DNA from: Candolleomyces eurysporus
Lineage: Eukaryota > Basidiomycota > Agaricomycetes > Agaricales > Psathyrellaceae
Assembly: GCA_027579435.1 (NCBI GenBank)
Contig: JANBPK010001196.1
Span: 1 to 64,000, forward strand
Direction: 5' to 3'
DNA: 64,000 nt
Position numbers and translations under genes: made by a program. The notes below the pieces were generated by a model. The model made no database searches, was not told the origin of the DNA, and was given only the letters and a program-made list of their open reading frames with translations. This document shows, one piece after another, positions 11,986 to 24,369 of this stretch (positions within the stretch are counted from its first letter, which is position 1; every line of letters starts with the position of its first letter).

Positions 11986-12660
11986 TAGAAATCGCCCCAG
12001 CCCAGTACCCGAACTGCACTGCCAGCTGCGATGGAACTTCGACGTACTTACACTTCGCCCCTAAGGACCATCGTCTGTGCACCATCTCCGGAAAATGAGG
12101 GAATGTGACAAGTGATGATTTGCCCTGAAAAACCCATTGCATCGGTTGTTCGTGATCTTCTGCGCTTTGGAAGTTCGCTCAGGGATGGCTTGCTAAGTAT
12201 CTCGCTCGAACTCAATATCCTCATCTCTTCGTACGTGACGTTGGGGTACCATCCACCGAGCATCCCTGTACAACTCGACGAGATCGATCCAAGATTACCT
12301 TCCTGTGATTCCCGGGAAATGCAAAGAACAATCGAACATCGCCTCCAGTTACACCCTTCCTACCACCAAAACTCTTCCAATTAATCTTCTCAGCCTCCCC
12401 CGCCCTCTTCCAATCGGGATATCTTTTCGAGCTGATAGTACCTCAATCAGAATTCATACGGAGGAGACCATGCTCGTTAGATATCGAAGAATCGTAGATA
12501 CATGCCAGTGTGCTACTAGAGTTGTTATATATTGGAGATACAACTTGGGGTGTGCGTCAACGCGAGGAGGCTTTCTTGGTATTTCGGAGATGTAGCTACT
12601 GTAGGCTCAGCTCACACGTAGCGAAGACCGACTAAGTTTCATTCAGCTACACAACGGAGA
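11986..12660. other. intergenic, no feature recognised
   Basis: About 670 bases between the F-box duplication and the FunK1-A pseudogene. Short open frames on both strands lack domain or splice support. Confidence 0.4.
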
Positions 12661-13408
12661 TCAATCCTGCATGTCAAACGACTGAGAAAGGGCGGATGGT
12701 CCAATTCCAGCTTGCTGCCGACGGCGCTTGGGCTCTGAAGCCTCATCAACCAAGAAATCTCGAGAGGTACGCTTCTTGACCGTGTTTGGGAGCTCAATGA
12801 GAGGCTCCTTTCCCTTTTGCGACCGAGTCCTAGGTTGAGTCGAAATAGGAGGCGGAGGTGGAGGTTCCGTGGATGACTCTCTTTTTCTCAGACTTGTCTG
12901 CAACCGAGTCTTGGGGAGTCTCGACAAAATTGGAGCCGGAGGAAGATTAGGAGGTACCGTCTTGCCTTGAGATTGAGTCCGGCGTCGTGGAGCAGCCGGA
13001 AGCGGTGGCTTTCCTCTCGGAGACATATGAGGTGTGCCAACTGTAGATGCAGTGACGCTAGCTTTAGATCCCTTTTTACCTTGGGATTGAGCTCGAGATC
13101 GTGGAGCAGCCGGAGGCGGGGGAGGACCCATCGGAAGTACATGGGCCGTGCCAGGTGCAGGAACGCTTTCAGCAAGCGGAGATCGATTGGCTTCTGCTTC
13201 TTCTACCTTCTTTAAAGCACTATCGAACAGGCCCAAGATATAGTTGTAATGTTTGTCTACCTCGAGTAAAGGATCGGCGAATCGGTTTGCAACGGTACCA
13301 TCCGCGTTGGGCTTTTTGCCGAGGCATTTTGCCGAGGGTACTTAAGGGGGCCAGTTGGGGGCCAAGAACGAAATCCATCATGCCACCGGCTTCTTTCCGT
13401 CCATCGGC

Positions 13409-13718
13409 TGTTTCCGCTATCAACGTCCGCCTTTCCTATCTCCGCTCCATTTCCATTCTTCCACTCTCTCCGTTTCCTTCGCTCCCCTTTGTTCCTGCCC
13501 TTGCCTTCATGCCTTCCCTCATGCCGTTGTCCATACTTCGCTTATGCCGCGTCTGCCGATAGTTGTTTCCGCTATCAACGTCTGCCTTTCCTATCTCCGC
13601 TCCATTTCCATTCTTCCACTCTCCGTTTCCTTCACTCCCCTTTCTTCCGGGCCTTTGGTTTCATCCCTTCCCTCATGCCGTTGTCCATACTTCGCTTGTG
13701 CCGTATCTGCCAATACCC
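13409..13718 (+). repeat. two-copy tandem repeat, period 155 bp
   Basis: TGTTTCCGCTATCAACGTC.. at 13409 recurs at 13564, followed in both copies by the same C/T-rich stretch and CTCATGCCGTTGTCCATACT. It lies upstream of the gene carried by the insertion and may be its duplicated leader or promoter. Confidence 0.85.
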
Positions 13719-13830
13719 CCTCTTTTACCAACCTTTCACTGTCCGCCCCTCATAAGCACCAAGACCGTCTCAAGGAGTATAATAACCTCCGTGCCTCGTG
13801 CCTACATCGTCGTTAAGGCAATGGCGTACC

Positions 13831-14458
13831 ATGCTGCTGTACGGACCTATTACACAGGCCACTCATCCAGATGTCACTGGTGAGACAATGATAATTCACT
13901 ACTTTCATATCGACTGACCCCTCACGCAGACAAAGCAATCACTAGAAAAGCTATCGAAATAGTCATCGCTGAGTTCGGTGTCGTGCTAATTGAAATTTGG
14001 TCCGCAATACATGGCTCGTTTGATCCGGAAAATCGGGATTTGACATGGTTTGCCACTCCTTTCAACTACTTTCAAATTTGCTAACATGCATCCCTTAGGG
14101 TCAAAGCTGCCATTTTGGAACGAATAGCGGTCTTGATGAAGAATGGGTACCCATACTCAATGATGGAAGACAACGATCAGTATCACGATTTCATCCGTGA
14201 GTTAATAATTGTTAATAATTGGTATCATCCTTGCTCATCTTGACATCCCTATTTGCTAGGGTACATCATCCATTGTCGCGCTATGGATGTCGTAGCGGCA
14301 GAGGAAGGCATCACCACCCAGGAACTCAATGCTCGTCTCTGGAGCCAACCGATGAAAGCAACCTGTTCCACCGTCCACGGGATAAGGTAAGTCGTCTCGC
14401 AAGTTCCACTCTCAATAGCGATCTCACACACTGCAGGTTGCTACCACTCGCGTTCTAG
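13831..14458 (+). CDS. hypothetical protein carried on the insertion
   Basis: Five exons (13831-13879, 13930-14047, 14099-14196, 14260-14386, 14437-14458) join in frame into about 137 residues, with GT..AG borders throughout. The core reads as helical segments such as KAITRKAIEIVIAEFGVVL, WVKAAILERIAVLMKNG and ELNARLWSQPMKATC. I recognise no family. After the last intron a second frame stays open to 14664 (from GTTGCTACC onward, about 75 codons), so either the last splice is alternative or the gene carries a frameshift. It lies on the opposite strand to the kinase it interrupts. Confidence 0.45.
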
Positions 14459-17322
14459 AGGAAGAACGCTATCCATACACTGGATTCAAATCCTCTCGTA
14501 GGGTCAGGGAAGAGGTCGGTCACTCTTCATGGAAGCAGACCCATTTTACCGACGTACGGCCCGGCCTGTTCGTGCAGAAGCAGAATCGCATCGTAGTTTC
14601 CACTAGTCCCGCCATCAGTGGATCGCTACGCAGAGACGGCATCGAGATATCTGATATCATTTAAGTAATTGTTGTTGTACATTACGACGGCACGTTGGCC
14701 CTGGGCCCAAAGCAATAGGCGCCCACAAGCAAAAGGAACGAGGGAGAATAGGCTCTCACTCTGCCCGCCAAAATGCCTCGGCACCTGCCGTGCGCAGCAT
14801 CGGCCGCTTCCCACAGGTTCTTTTCTTCGAGGAGCATGTCCTTCACAAAGTAAATGTCGTGCATATACTTCCGGTAGCTAACAAGCAAATCCCAGCAAGG
14901 TTTACGCCACGATTCATCCAGCTCTTTTTTAGCCAATCTAATGTCAGAAGGGAGAGCAAGGAAAGTATACTTTTTGCCAGCCGCCAAGTCAAGGTCGCCC
15001 CAAGAAGCAGCAATCTTCTTTCCTAGAGCATTCTCGTAGATCTCCCCATTGGCTTTGAAGGTGAACAAAATCCAAACAAAGACCCAGAAGAATGCCCTAC
15101 ACGTCATCCAGGTAGTCATGTGCCGGCGTCATTGCTGGGTCTAGCTTGCGGCTCTGCAAAGCAATCAGAGGGTAGAAAATAGGTGTTCCCTAGCAATCGT
15201 ATGTTGAGAGTCATTATCGCACCAGCAAAACAGAGATAACTTGACTCACACTTCTCAAGTCTTGACATATTTCATTGACGGGCCTGTCAGATTTAATAGC
15301 CATATGCAGGTCAATCAATACACCGCGGAAGCCCTCTAAAGCCTCTCCCAAGCCCAGCAAGATGTTGTCAGGGGAGACGTCACGATGGAGGAGGCCTTTC
15401 CCAATCAAGGTCGAATGAGCTGTTAAGTCAAAGCTCATAAGTCAGAAACAAGCAATCAAACCAAACTTCACGGGAAAATAGAACACACCTGCAATTGCAT
15501 CACGAAGTGCCGCGAGTAGCTGCTTTGCCGACTTGAACTTGTCGATCGTTGATCCATATGACTTCAAGACAATCCGGACAGCAGTTCGGTTACGAAACAG
15601 ATCACCATGGGAGTAAGCGTTCAGTCTGCCGCGGTAGTCCTTTGTCTTCGCTCTCTGTGCTTTGTAGCATACCATTTTGCAGACTCCAGGTACCTCCTTG
15701 ACCTCGCTGAGCAGCTCGAACTCGGGTTTGCGGCCGTCAGACACCCAATAGTCCTTGATCAGGAAGCGATTTCCCTGTTGATCTTCGACAGCCCAGCAAG
15801 TTGTGCCGCGACCACGGAGTGTATACCGGATGTAAGGATCAATGTTCATGAGCTCGTAGCTCACAATTGTATTGTCAGGGCCAACGGTTCTGAGGGTGCC
15901 ACCTGTCCTGGCACCTGCCGCATCGACAGTCCATTGTACCGAGTCGTCAAGCCCCAATTCACGTTCATTGATTGTACAGAGCCCAACAATCAAACGAACA
16001 AATAGCTCGGGATTGTCGTGTATGTTGAACAAAGGGGAATATTGTGCGCCACTCCGGTCAAAATGGAACAGGCGGGCTCGGTGCTCCGTGACAATGAGGC
16101 AGCGAACGAAACATCAGTTTGGTTGATGGATAAACATTTGTCTATGCAGAAATTAATGAACAAGTCAAGGTTGAGGACAGCAAAGAAATGGCTCACCTCG
16201 CGTAGCCTGCTACTTGGGCAATATGATTGTCCTCTCTCGTAACTTGCGGGTCTTTCTTTCCATCTATAAATCCGACAGTGTTGGAGTAACTGACAGGATG
16301 AGAGGGCGTCACAAAGAAAGAAGGACCAGTTCCCTTGATAGAGATATCCAGAGAGGAAAAGTGTGAGGTGGGGCTAAATCTGCTAGACTGATGATTGAAC
16401 CGCGTGGTATGTGTGTCCACAGCCTGGCGCACATTTGCCGTTCCAGGCGGAGCCACATTTACGAGAATGGAGTTGATGAGGTTGCATAAGGGATCATAGA
16501 GCTCCACCTCCAACTGTGGACTGGCAGGAATTCTAGTCCAGCGACCACTCTTGAAATTCCCAGAAGCCTTTATAAACTTCTTGATTTTACGCTCCTCCAC
16601 CAGGTTTTTGTAGAGCCCATGGACCCAGTGTTCGTCAGTGAGGACAATTGGACCCAGTTCTTTGACAAGTATTTTGGCAAGGTCTTCAGATTTGGCGCCC
16701 TCGTTTGCAGCATGAGTTGTCGTCTTATATGGCGTAGATTGGTCCTGTGTTTGGGTGAAGCTTTTGATACTATATGTGGCTTTCTCGCGAAGGAGTGATT
16801 GGTGTGCTCCCTGGCGGTGCAGTGCTATGGGAGACGGCAGCTGCACCGGTCACAGACAGAGATGTAGGGTTGACTATCTTCTGAGAAGATACTCTTGAGT
16901 ATTCTGGATCATTAACGGAGAGGACAATTGGAAGGACATCAACACCCTGTGCTGGGCTTTCATCAACGACAGGAATGATATTGGGGGAGAATGGAATCAG
17001 AGGTTCCGAATGATCAGCAGAAAAACCAACGAGAGTCTTGTGAGTACTTTCGAATTCTTGAAGCTGCTTCTGTGTATCAAGACAGAGCTCTTTGGGGGCA
17101 TCTGAATCTAACATTGCCTCCCCTGGTGGGCGATCTTGGCCAGCAAGTTCGCAGCTTGGCTCGGAGGATTCGGTAGGCTGATGCATTGGTTGGGAAAGAA
17201 ACGTGGGGAATGCGACCAACATATATTTTATATACTGACGCAAGGCTCGGCGACTATAGAAAGGATATGGCCCTCAAGACAAAGGTTGTCGCGCAACACC
17301 CTGTTTGGGCATCAATGCCCGT

Positions 17323-17520
17323 GACACTCTCAGCCTCTGATGGCTCGGAGCTGGTGTTGAACTATGAGAGAAATAAGATTCTGATTTTGCGTATATGTTT
17401 CCATTTAAAAGACGCGTGCATCTAGTGTGTAGGGCAAATTGCAGCGATTCTTCATATTTTTGCTGGGAGGATGACCCGGACGGCAAGCCGGCAATGCGAA
17501 TTCAAGCCTAAATGGGGAAT
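17323..17520 (+). repeat. upstream segment of FunK1-B, also found at 8679-8870
   Basis: Shared block GACACTCTCAGCCT..GGCTCGGAGCTGGTGTTGAA..AAAGACGCGTGCATC..GACGGCAAGCCGGCAA. It lies about 180-380 bases upstream of the FunK1-B start, between two divergent kinase copies. Confidence 0.75.
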
Positions 17521-17702
17521 ACAGGCCGCCGGTTTGTGTGATGGGACACGGTCACATGTCGGATATTCTCGCCGAATTTGGTTGATGGCCCCTGACTGCC
17601 TTCTCCTCTTACCACCACCACTCGCCCGACATCCGCCAACTGCCACCACCAGTCCCGCCATCTACTCCATCCAGCAAAACCTCCTAGAAAAAACTCTCTA
17701 CG

Positions 17703-20038
17703 ATGAGTCTGAGACACATTAAATTAGCGCGCTTGGCTAAGGAAAAGCAAGAGCGAAGCATGGAAGAAGTTCTGAAGGACCTCCTTACTCAAGAGCTGGG
17801 GAACCACACACCGATGACAGATGATTCCTGGATATCCTCTCTATATCTGGATACCGCTACGCCAGCAGCCATCGACAAGTTCTTGAAGGATTCGGGGGAG
17901 TACGAGAACGGTAGATGGACTAGAATTCCGGAAACGCTTCGCACTCTGTCTAAGCTCAACGAGTCCCTGTGCAAAGTCGTTAACTCCATCCTCGACCGAT
18001 TCCTCCCTTCCAGATCGGACACGTCCCGTGTTGCTGTTTATGCTCATGCTCATCAGTTCAAAGCCGAAGTCATCGAGGGGTCTCAGTATTACTGCTCGCC
18101 TGATGTTGTCGTCAAGGCGTCAGGTCCCTCTTTCTCTCTTCCAAAAGGCTCTTCGTTGGGATTTTCCAACATCGCTACATGCTTCAATACCAGGTGGGAC
18201 AATGAAGCGGAAGAATACTCGCGTCATCTTGCTTATTTCACAGCGTGTGCAAAGTGAGTAATTGTCTCCGATCTTACCTACCACGGTTCCTTATGATCAT
18301 GCCCGCGAATCAGGCATATGTTTACTCAACAGCCCAATCGTCTATTTCTCCGGTTCCTGGTGATCACGGAGAGTCGAGCAAACCTTTTCCATATCGACCG
18401 GAGTGGCGCCCAATACACCCCCTTGTTCAAAATCCATGACGATCCCCATATGTTCGTGCGTTTGATCCTTGGCCTCAGCTCAGTCGATGAACGGACCCTC
18501 GGGCTCGATGATAGCATCAAATGGATTGTCGATGCGGATGGTCAGACCAGACATGGTACCGTCAAGACTATGGGTGCTGACAACACCATTGTCACATACG
18601 AATTGGTCGCAGGGGAGGATCCTTTTGTTCGTACGACCCTCTGTGGTCGAGGCACAGTCTGCTGGACGGCACGGAATGCGGAAGGTGAAAAGGTCATAGT
18701 CAAGGACTATTGGTCGTCGGGCGGTCGGACGCCTGAGTTCGAATTGCTTGACGAAGCCAGAGACGTCCGTGGAGTTTGTCAGATGGTGTCTTATGAAGCG
18801 AATCGTTTTCACACCAAAGACTTGCGCGGAAGCATGAAGGACAGCGAAACAGCTATGTTTCAGAATCGCACAGCAGCTCGCATCGTTATGAAGGTGTATG
18901 GTCTGAGTATTGAATGCTTTTCTTCTGTACAAGAAGTTCTCGCAGCACTTCGTGATGCAATTGCAGGTGAGCCCTCGTCACAGCCAGACTCTCTTGGTAC
19001 TCACTCTAACATTGATACAGCGCACAAATCGCTACTTGGCCGCAACATTATCCACCGTGACATCTCTCCCAACAACATCTTGCTGGGCACAGCTGGGGCC
19101 CAACCCGGCGAACGGGGTATTTTGATTGACCTCGGTATTGCCCTGAGAAGCAACGGACCTGGTGCTCAGAACCGTGCCGATCCCAGAATTGTGAGTTGCG
19201 ATCCTTGCTTGCCATCTCCTTCCTTACTCACCTCCCCATCTAGGGTACTCGTATGTTCCAGGCCCTCATCATATTGAACACTGTTAAGCTCGAAGAGGAC
19301 GAAATCTCGGCGTACGACTTTCTCGACGACCTCGAAGCATTTTTCTGGGTGTTTGCCTACCTCATCTGCGTTTACCGAGCCGACGGTCAGCCAGCTCCGA
19401 AAAGTCCTTTCCAAGCGTACCCATCATCCTGGCAGGATTCCGATCCTGTTGAAGCCCACTCTGCCAAATATTGCTTCATATCCTTGCCCGGTGTAGCCGG
19501 CAAAGCAAGGCGGTCCATGGACGAAGGCTGGCGCTTCGCTTGTGCCGACTTATTTGTTGATTTCAGGAAGTACGTGTGCAAGCTCGCAGAGGAGAAGGAG
19601 GAACTTGCATTCGGTGAAGGTGATCGAGAATTCGCGACGGAACACTCTTTGCCCAATCGATTCGCTCCGTTGCTGGAGGACGTCGATAAGCACTATGCCT
19701 ACATCCTCGGTCTTTTTGATAGGGCCTTGAGGATGGTTGAGGCTGGCCAAGCCGAATCAACCTCTGCAGGACAGGCAGACATCTCACCTCCTTCCTGTCC
19801 TCCATCGGCGTCTGGCCCCTTGGCCGTTTCAGTCAACAAATCCCCCGTCACTCTTTCAAGGGAAGTAATTTCCTCTTCTTCCATTGGTTACTTGTCCACT
19901 GCCGCCACATCTTCAACCACCCCTACCGATCCCCCGTCCCTCCCAGCATCATTGAATCAATCTCGAGGCTCCAAACGCCAATCTGGAGAGGCCGAGCTGG
20001 AGAACTCACCCACGGACGTCAAAAGGCGATGCGTCTGA
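17703..20038 (+). CDS. FunK1-type protein kinase, copy B
   Basis: Four exons (17703-18253, 18314-18966, 19021-19190, 19244-20038) encode 722 residues. The N-terminal region has ENGRWTRIP and a GPSF motif, as in the other copies. The kinase core shows GRGTVCWTA, the catalytic-lysine strand VIVKDYW, HRDISPNNILLG (catalytic loop, residues about 412-424), a DLG in place of DFG in GILIDLGIAL, then GTRMFQALIIL and the C-lobe DDLEAFFWVFAYLICVYRADG. The tail is Ser/Pro-rich and ends in a basic RGSKRQ / VKRRCV stretch that could act as a nuclear signal. It is divergent from pseudogene A, with about 0.85 kb between. This is the first intact member of the A-D cluster; the substrate is unknown. Confidence 0.9.
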
Positions 20039-20570
20039 CCGGTTCGCGGCCGCTGGGGGTCACTGCCTTTTGTAGAGCACGCAAAGTAGCTTTCAGTAAT
20101 TGAATTTCAACGTTGGCTCGTTCTATGTAGATTATTAATTCTCATGCCTTATGCCATCAAACTTCCTCCGCTTTGTAGGATACCGAAAATATGAATTCGA
20201 TTATGCTTTACTCAACCCTCAGCAAAATTTGATTGAGTCGTGGCGGTAACAGTTAAGGAGGCTTCAAAAATATGTCGCAACGGGCTCAAAATACGCTATT
20301 ATGATACACTTACCAACCTGTTCTGGCTGGGGCTGGAAATCAAGCCTATGGTGTCATCGCAGAGGACCTGCATCCATCAATGCTGGGGACGTATTTCAAT
20401 GCTTTGTCCCTTATTATGTTTGTGGCTGTTGTCGTCTTCATCCTTGTTGGCCCTTGAGGGCAGCTCATTCAATTTTTCCAGGGCTGCTGGTAGAAATAAT
20501 TGGGAAGTAAGTACACGACCCCTCCCAACTCGATCCACCAGCTACCTTGGGCCGCTGAACGAGCCGCAAT
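20039..20570. other. intergenic downstream of FunK1-B
   Basis: About 530 bases without a supported gene. The stretch around 20175-20235 resembles the segments after copies C and D (ACCGAAAATATGAATTCG..), a shared 3' flank of the kinase unit. Confidence 0.4.
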
Positions 20571-21083
20571 TTAACTAAGCCAACATGCACTGCTTGAGGA
20601 GTCACCGAGGAGCGGTGTGTGGCGGGTGACGCATCGGTAATAGAAACGGAAACAATATTCCCGTCGCAATCGCTGGGTGCACTGTTTTCTTGAAAAGAGA
20701 TACCTGAGGAGTTTGTAGTAGCATTTGCGGCATTCCCAATAGGACCGATAGGCGGTGTTCAGGGACGACTCCATCACAAAGAGCTGCTTTTCAAGGGTAG
20801 CTTTACTGTCGGCGTCTGAGCTAGTGGTGTTATTCAAGCGCTAAAATCAACCAGTGATATCGCATAGCCCCGAAGGCTCGGAAGGATGCGTTTAGACAGA
20901 TGAGGGAAAGGTGACTTGCTCAACAACATGTGGGCTGAAGNTTTTTTGATATGCTGCAAGCTTGGCGCTAATACTGGAAACAGGGCTTTCGAAGACAGCG
21001 CCCATTTGGGCGTCAAACACTACTTGGTACCGGATTAAGAGAATCTCAAAGGTAGATACTGGGCGCTGAGCGCGTGTGGCCAT
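20571..21083 (-). CDS. possible small hypothetical protein
   Basis: Two exons on the minus strand (20916-21083 and 20571-20840; intron 20841-20915) would encode about 145 residues starting MATRAQRPVSTFEILLIRYQ. The frame needs the N at 20941 to be a real base. The second exon is rich in Tyr, Cys and Arg (for example YRSYWECRKCYYKLLRYLF). No family is recognised, and a chance arrangement cannot be excluded. It lies between FunK1-B and FunK1-C. Confidence 0.35.
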
Positions 21084-21352
21084 GGTGCATTCTTCGACCT
21101 CCAATGAAGCGCTTCGGCTCTGCCTTTGTCCGGCAGGCCGGCGATCAAACTGTTGTAGCCCAAATAGGTGTCCAGATTCCGTTTCGGGTGACGCGACACG
21201 GTCAGATGTCTAGATAACTGCTTCCAGGACCCGGTTGGTCGCCAACAACTTTGCCTCATAGTCACCACTATCCCACTCGCGAAATCCTCTCCCATATCAT
21301 CGAGCCCATCATCTGCACCGTATGAAACAATACTAAACCCTATTCGATTATT

Positions 21353-23711
21353 ATGAAACCCACCCAACTCTCCGCGTGCTCAACGGACGACTGCCAGGAC
21401 CCAGCAGCAGGCTTGGGGGACCTTCTTGCCCTAGAATTGGGGAAGAACACACTGTTGACGGATGACAGCTGGACACAATCTCTATATCTCGACGTTTTTA
21501 TACCTCAAAAAATCGAAAAATTCCTGGAGAGTTCTGGAGAGTACGAGAATGGTAGATGGGTTAGGCTTCCAAGAGCGCCTAGTACATCGTCTGAACTCAA
21601 TGAACCTTTCTGCAAACTCATCAACTCCATCCTCGAGCGACTTCTCCCCTCTAATGGAAGCACCTCCCGCACCGCCGTCGACACCCATGCTCACCATTTC
21701 CAAGCTGAAGTAATTGAGGGAACCTAGCGTCACTGCTCGCCTGAGATCGTTGTCAAAGCATCAGGCCCTTCGTTTTCGTGTCCGAAGGGTTCTTCCCTGG
21801 GATTCTCGAACATTGCCACTTTCTTTGATACCAGGTTGGACGATGAGGCCGAGGATTATTCGCGCCATCTTGCCTATTTCACCGCCTATGCAAAGTCAGT
21901 GATTTATCTCTCTTGTGTTGTTCCTTCGGCTCACACACTGCAATTAAGGTGTATATTCGTTCAACAACCCAATCGCTTCTTTTTCCGCTCTCTGGTAATT
22001 ACTGAGAATCGGGCCAGCCTCTTCCATTTCGATCGCAGTGGCGCCCAGCACACTCCCTTGTTCAACATCCACGACAAGCCCGGCACATTTATTCGACTGA
22101 TTCTCGGTCTCTGCGCGGCCGAAGAACGCACTCTCGGTCTTGACGATACCGTCCAATGGTCTGTTGGGGCTGATGGGAGGAGGGAACGGGGTACTGTTAA
22201 AACCTTCGGCCCTGAGCAGTCCATTGTCCTGTACGACCTGGTGATGGATGAACAACCTTTCGTTCGCACTAATTTGCGCGGCCGTGGCACAATCTGCTGG
22301 TCTGCGAAGAATGCAAAGGGTGAACGCTTCATAATAAAGGACTATTGGGTGTCTGGGGACCAGGCTACTGAATTTGGATTACTCGAGGAAGTCAAGGGTC
22401 TGCGTGGTATTTGCCAAATGGTGTCTCATGAACCGAGCCGTGCTCAAACAACCGATTTCCGTGGAAACATGGATAGGTTCGAGCAGAGCGCTTTCCGCAA
22501 TCGCACCGCGACTCGCATCGTGATGAAAGCGTATAGTCCCACTATCGAGAACTTTTCCTCCGTGGAACAAGTTCTTGCCGCGCTCCGAGATGCGATTGCA
22601 GGTATGGAGGTTTGTCCTGTTTTGATCTACCTTTCACTGATTTCATTGTAGCACACAGACTATTGCTCTCCAAGAACATACTTCACCGCGACGTTTCTCC
22701 GAACAACATACTCTTGGGTATACCCGGATCAGACGATGGCGAGCTAGGAATTTTGATTGACCTAGATCTTGCCCTCAAGATTCACCAACTAGGAGCCCAG
22801 CACCGGGCTGATCCCAAAATAGCGAGTTGTCTTTGAATGTTCCTCTAACAACTTGTAATGCTAATTCTCAGTGGCAGGGTACTCGGATGTTCCAATCTCT
22901 GATGGTTTTACGAACCGCCGAGATGAAGGAAAAAGAAATTTCAGCGCACGATTACTTGGACGACCTCGAGGCTTTTTTCTGGGTCTTTTCGTACCTCGTC
23001 TGCTTTTACAGAGCCGACGGCACGCCTGCTCCCAAGAGCATTTTCCAAGCACACCCGCAGTCGTGGCTGAAAGCCGATCCTGTCGACGCCCATCGAAGAA
23101 AGCTGTGCTTCCTGTCATTGCGCGGTATCGTTTGCGAGGCAAAGCTCTACATGGACGACGGTTGGCGTTTTGCTTGCGCCGATTTGTTTTTCAAGTTCAG
23201 GGAGTATATGTGGAAGCTCGCGGACAGGAAGGAAGAACTCGCGTTTGAGGACATCGAAGGAGAACCAGACGAGTCAGGTCCGAATAAGTTCGCCTCGATG
23301 CTCAAAGATGTTGACGAACACTACAATCACATACTCGGCCTCTTCGATGAGGCGCTAAAGAAGACGAGGGCGGCTGCCAGGGCAACATCGTCCTCACCAG
23401 ACCCTGCAACTCAGCCTAAGTCCAGCTCATTGTCTGTTTCACAAGCCGTCCATGTCTCTGTGGCTGCTCCAGCCAACGAATCGCCCATCTCTCCTCAAAG
23501 GCGTGCGACCTCCTCCTCTTCCACCGATGATCAGCCCACTGTCGTTACGCTCTCACCTTCCACACCATCCGATCCTGCAACCCTCATAGTGACCTCAACT
23601 TCATCTCGAGGCTCCAAGCGCCGATCCCATGAGGCTCACTTGAAGGACTCGCCTACGCAGGTCAAGAGGCAACGTCCGGCCAGTCGGCGACTGTTGAAGG
23701 CGACTCGCTAG
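21353..23711 (+). pseudogene. FunK1-type kinase, copy C, with premature stop
   Basis: Four exons (21353-21894, 21949-22601, 22652-22821, 22878-23711) line up exactly with copy D. An in-frame TAG at 21725-21727 replaces the CAG (Gln) present in copy D, so only about 124 residues would be made. The third intron begins GC (gcgagt at 22822) where B and D have GT. Otherwise the kinase core is intact: GRGTICWSA, FIIKDYW, HRDVSPNNILLG, GILIDLDLAL, DDLEAFFWVFSYLVCFYRADG. The tail is Ser/Thr/Pro-rich with RGSKRRSHEA. It is either a very recent pseudogene or one needing stop readthrough; start ATGAAACCCACC is shared with D. Confidence 0.85.
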
Positions 23712-23806
23712 GTTTTCAACTAGCAATAACAGCATTGCACGAAGTAATTTTATTGGCTTTGAAGTCTCGTTGTCTCGTATCAATCTGATTCGTATTACAT
23801 CCATTA

Positions 23807-24103
23807 TCAAGTCTTCTGCCTTGTAGAATATTGAAAATACCAATTCGTTTGTTTTCCGTTATTCACCACCAAGTCCTCGAGAAATGCTTGAAGTGGCATC
23901 TGTGAGAGGATCTCGGGCAAACATAACCAACAAAGAGCGCAGTTAGATCTGAGCACGTTTGACCCTTGGGCAAGCGTACTCGTAATCGACTGCGGTGGGA
24001 ACTGAGTCAAGCAGACGGTGTACCCTGAGTCACCGCCTTGGTATCTTCCCTGCCCGTCTTCTTCGAAGAATCGAGTGTTCACGTCTATTAAAGCTTGGAC
24101 CAA
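23807..24103 (-). other. fragment repeated after FunK1-C and FunK1-D
   Basis: A minus-strand open stretch (with FLEDLVVNNGKQTNWYFQ) is clearly related to one after copy D (26731-27084, with FLENLVRRNQDQTKSYFQ). It may be the remnant 3' end of a convergent gene that was duplicated with the kinase. No domain is recognised. Confidence 0.45.
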
Positions 24104-24369
24104 TTTTTGAGGTTCTGTTTTCTAGTAGGTACTGTATAGAGCTCGGAAAACCTGCGAAATGATTCAACGGTAAGTTGACAAGTTCCTCACCGAGCTTCTT
24201 TTTGTTTGGGCCCGTCGCGACACGGTCACATGTCTAGATAACTGCTTCCGGATGGCCCCAACCCACTTTGTCTCTTGACCACAGCCATTGCACTCTCATA
24301 ATCCTCTGCCACACGACCAAACCCGTTGTCTGCGCAGCTTTTACCAACATTAGACCGTGTTCAATTATC

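Larger units (their letters stand above)
13317..14783. mobile_element. insertion with 15-bp inverted ends inside FunK1-A
   Basis: The FunK1-A reading breaks off at 14783 and resumes at 13316. The two borders carry perfect 15-base inverted repeats, TGCCGAGGCATTTTG at 13317-13331 and its complement at 14769-14783. No convincing target-site duplication and no transposase is visible, so it would be a non-autonomous element or a cargo-carrying insertion. It contains an internal 155-bp tandem duplication and a spliced plus-strand gene. Because part of the right border (14774-14819) also matches a segment at 40044-40090, the exact ends are uncertain. Confidence 0.55.
12661..16846 (-). pseudogene. 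FunK1-type kinase, copy A, inactivated
   Basis: Kinase exons align with copies B-D: exon 1 ends at 16197, exon 2 is 15489-16141 (653 nt, same length as B and C), exon 3 15250-15419 (170 nt, same as the others), exon 4 starts at 15189. Motifs seen: GRGTTCWA, LIKDYW, HRDVSPDNILLG, LIDLHMA, HDYLDD. Lesions: an in-frame TGA in exon 2 (plus 16114-16116, CGA expected), a one-base frameshift near 15097 just after YLDD, and a ~1.47 kb insertion (13317-14783) before the end of the C-terminal region, which resumes as VDKHYNYILGLFDSAL near 13260. The N-terminus may extend to 17243, where a Ser/Pro-rich frame overlaps. FunK1 kinases are a basidiomycete-expanded family of atypical Ser/Thr kinases of largely unknown substrates. 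Confidence 0.88.

Noticed and set aside
13378..13883. Proline/leucine/serine-rich ORFs upstream of the insertion gene
   Set aside because: They arise from a C/T-rich 155-bp tandem repeat that is open in several frames; no protein-like pattern distinguishes one frame.
15872..16126. Plus-strand open frames across the FunK1-A region
   Set aside because: They are shadows of the minus-strand kinase, whose motifs, exon lengths and splice sites agree with the paralogs.
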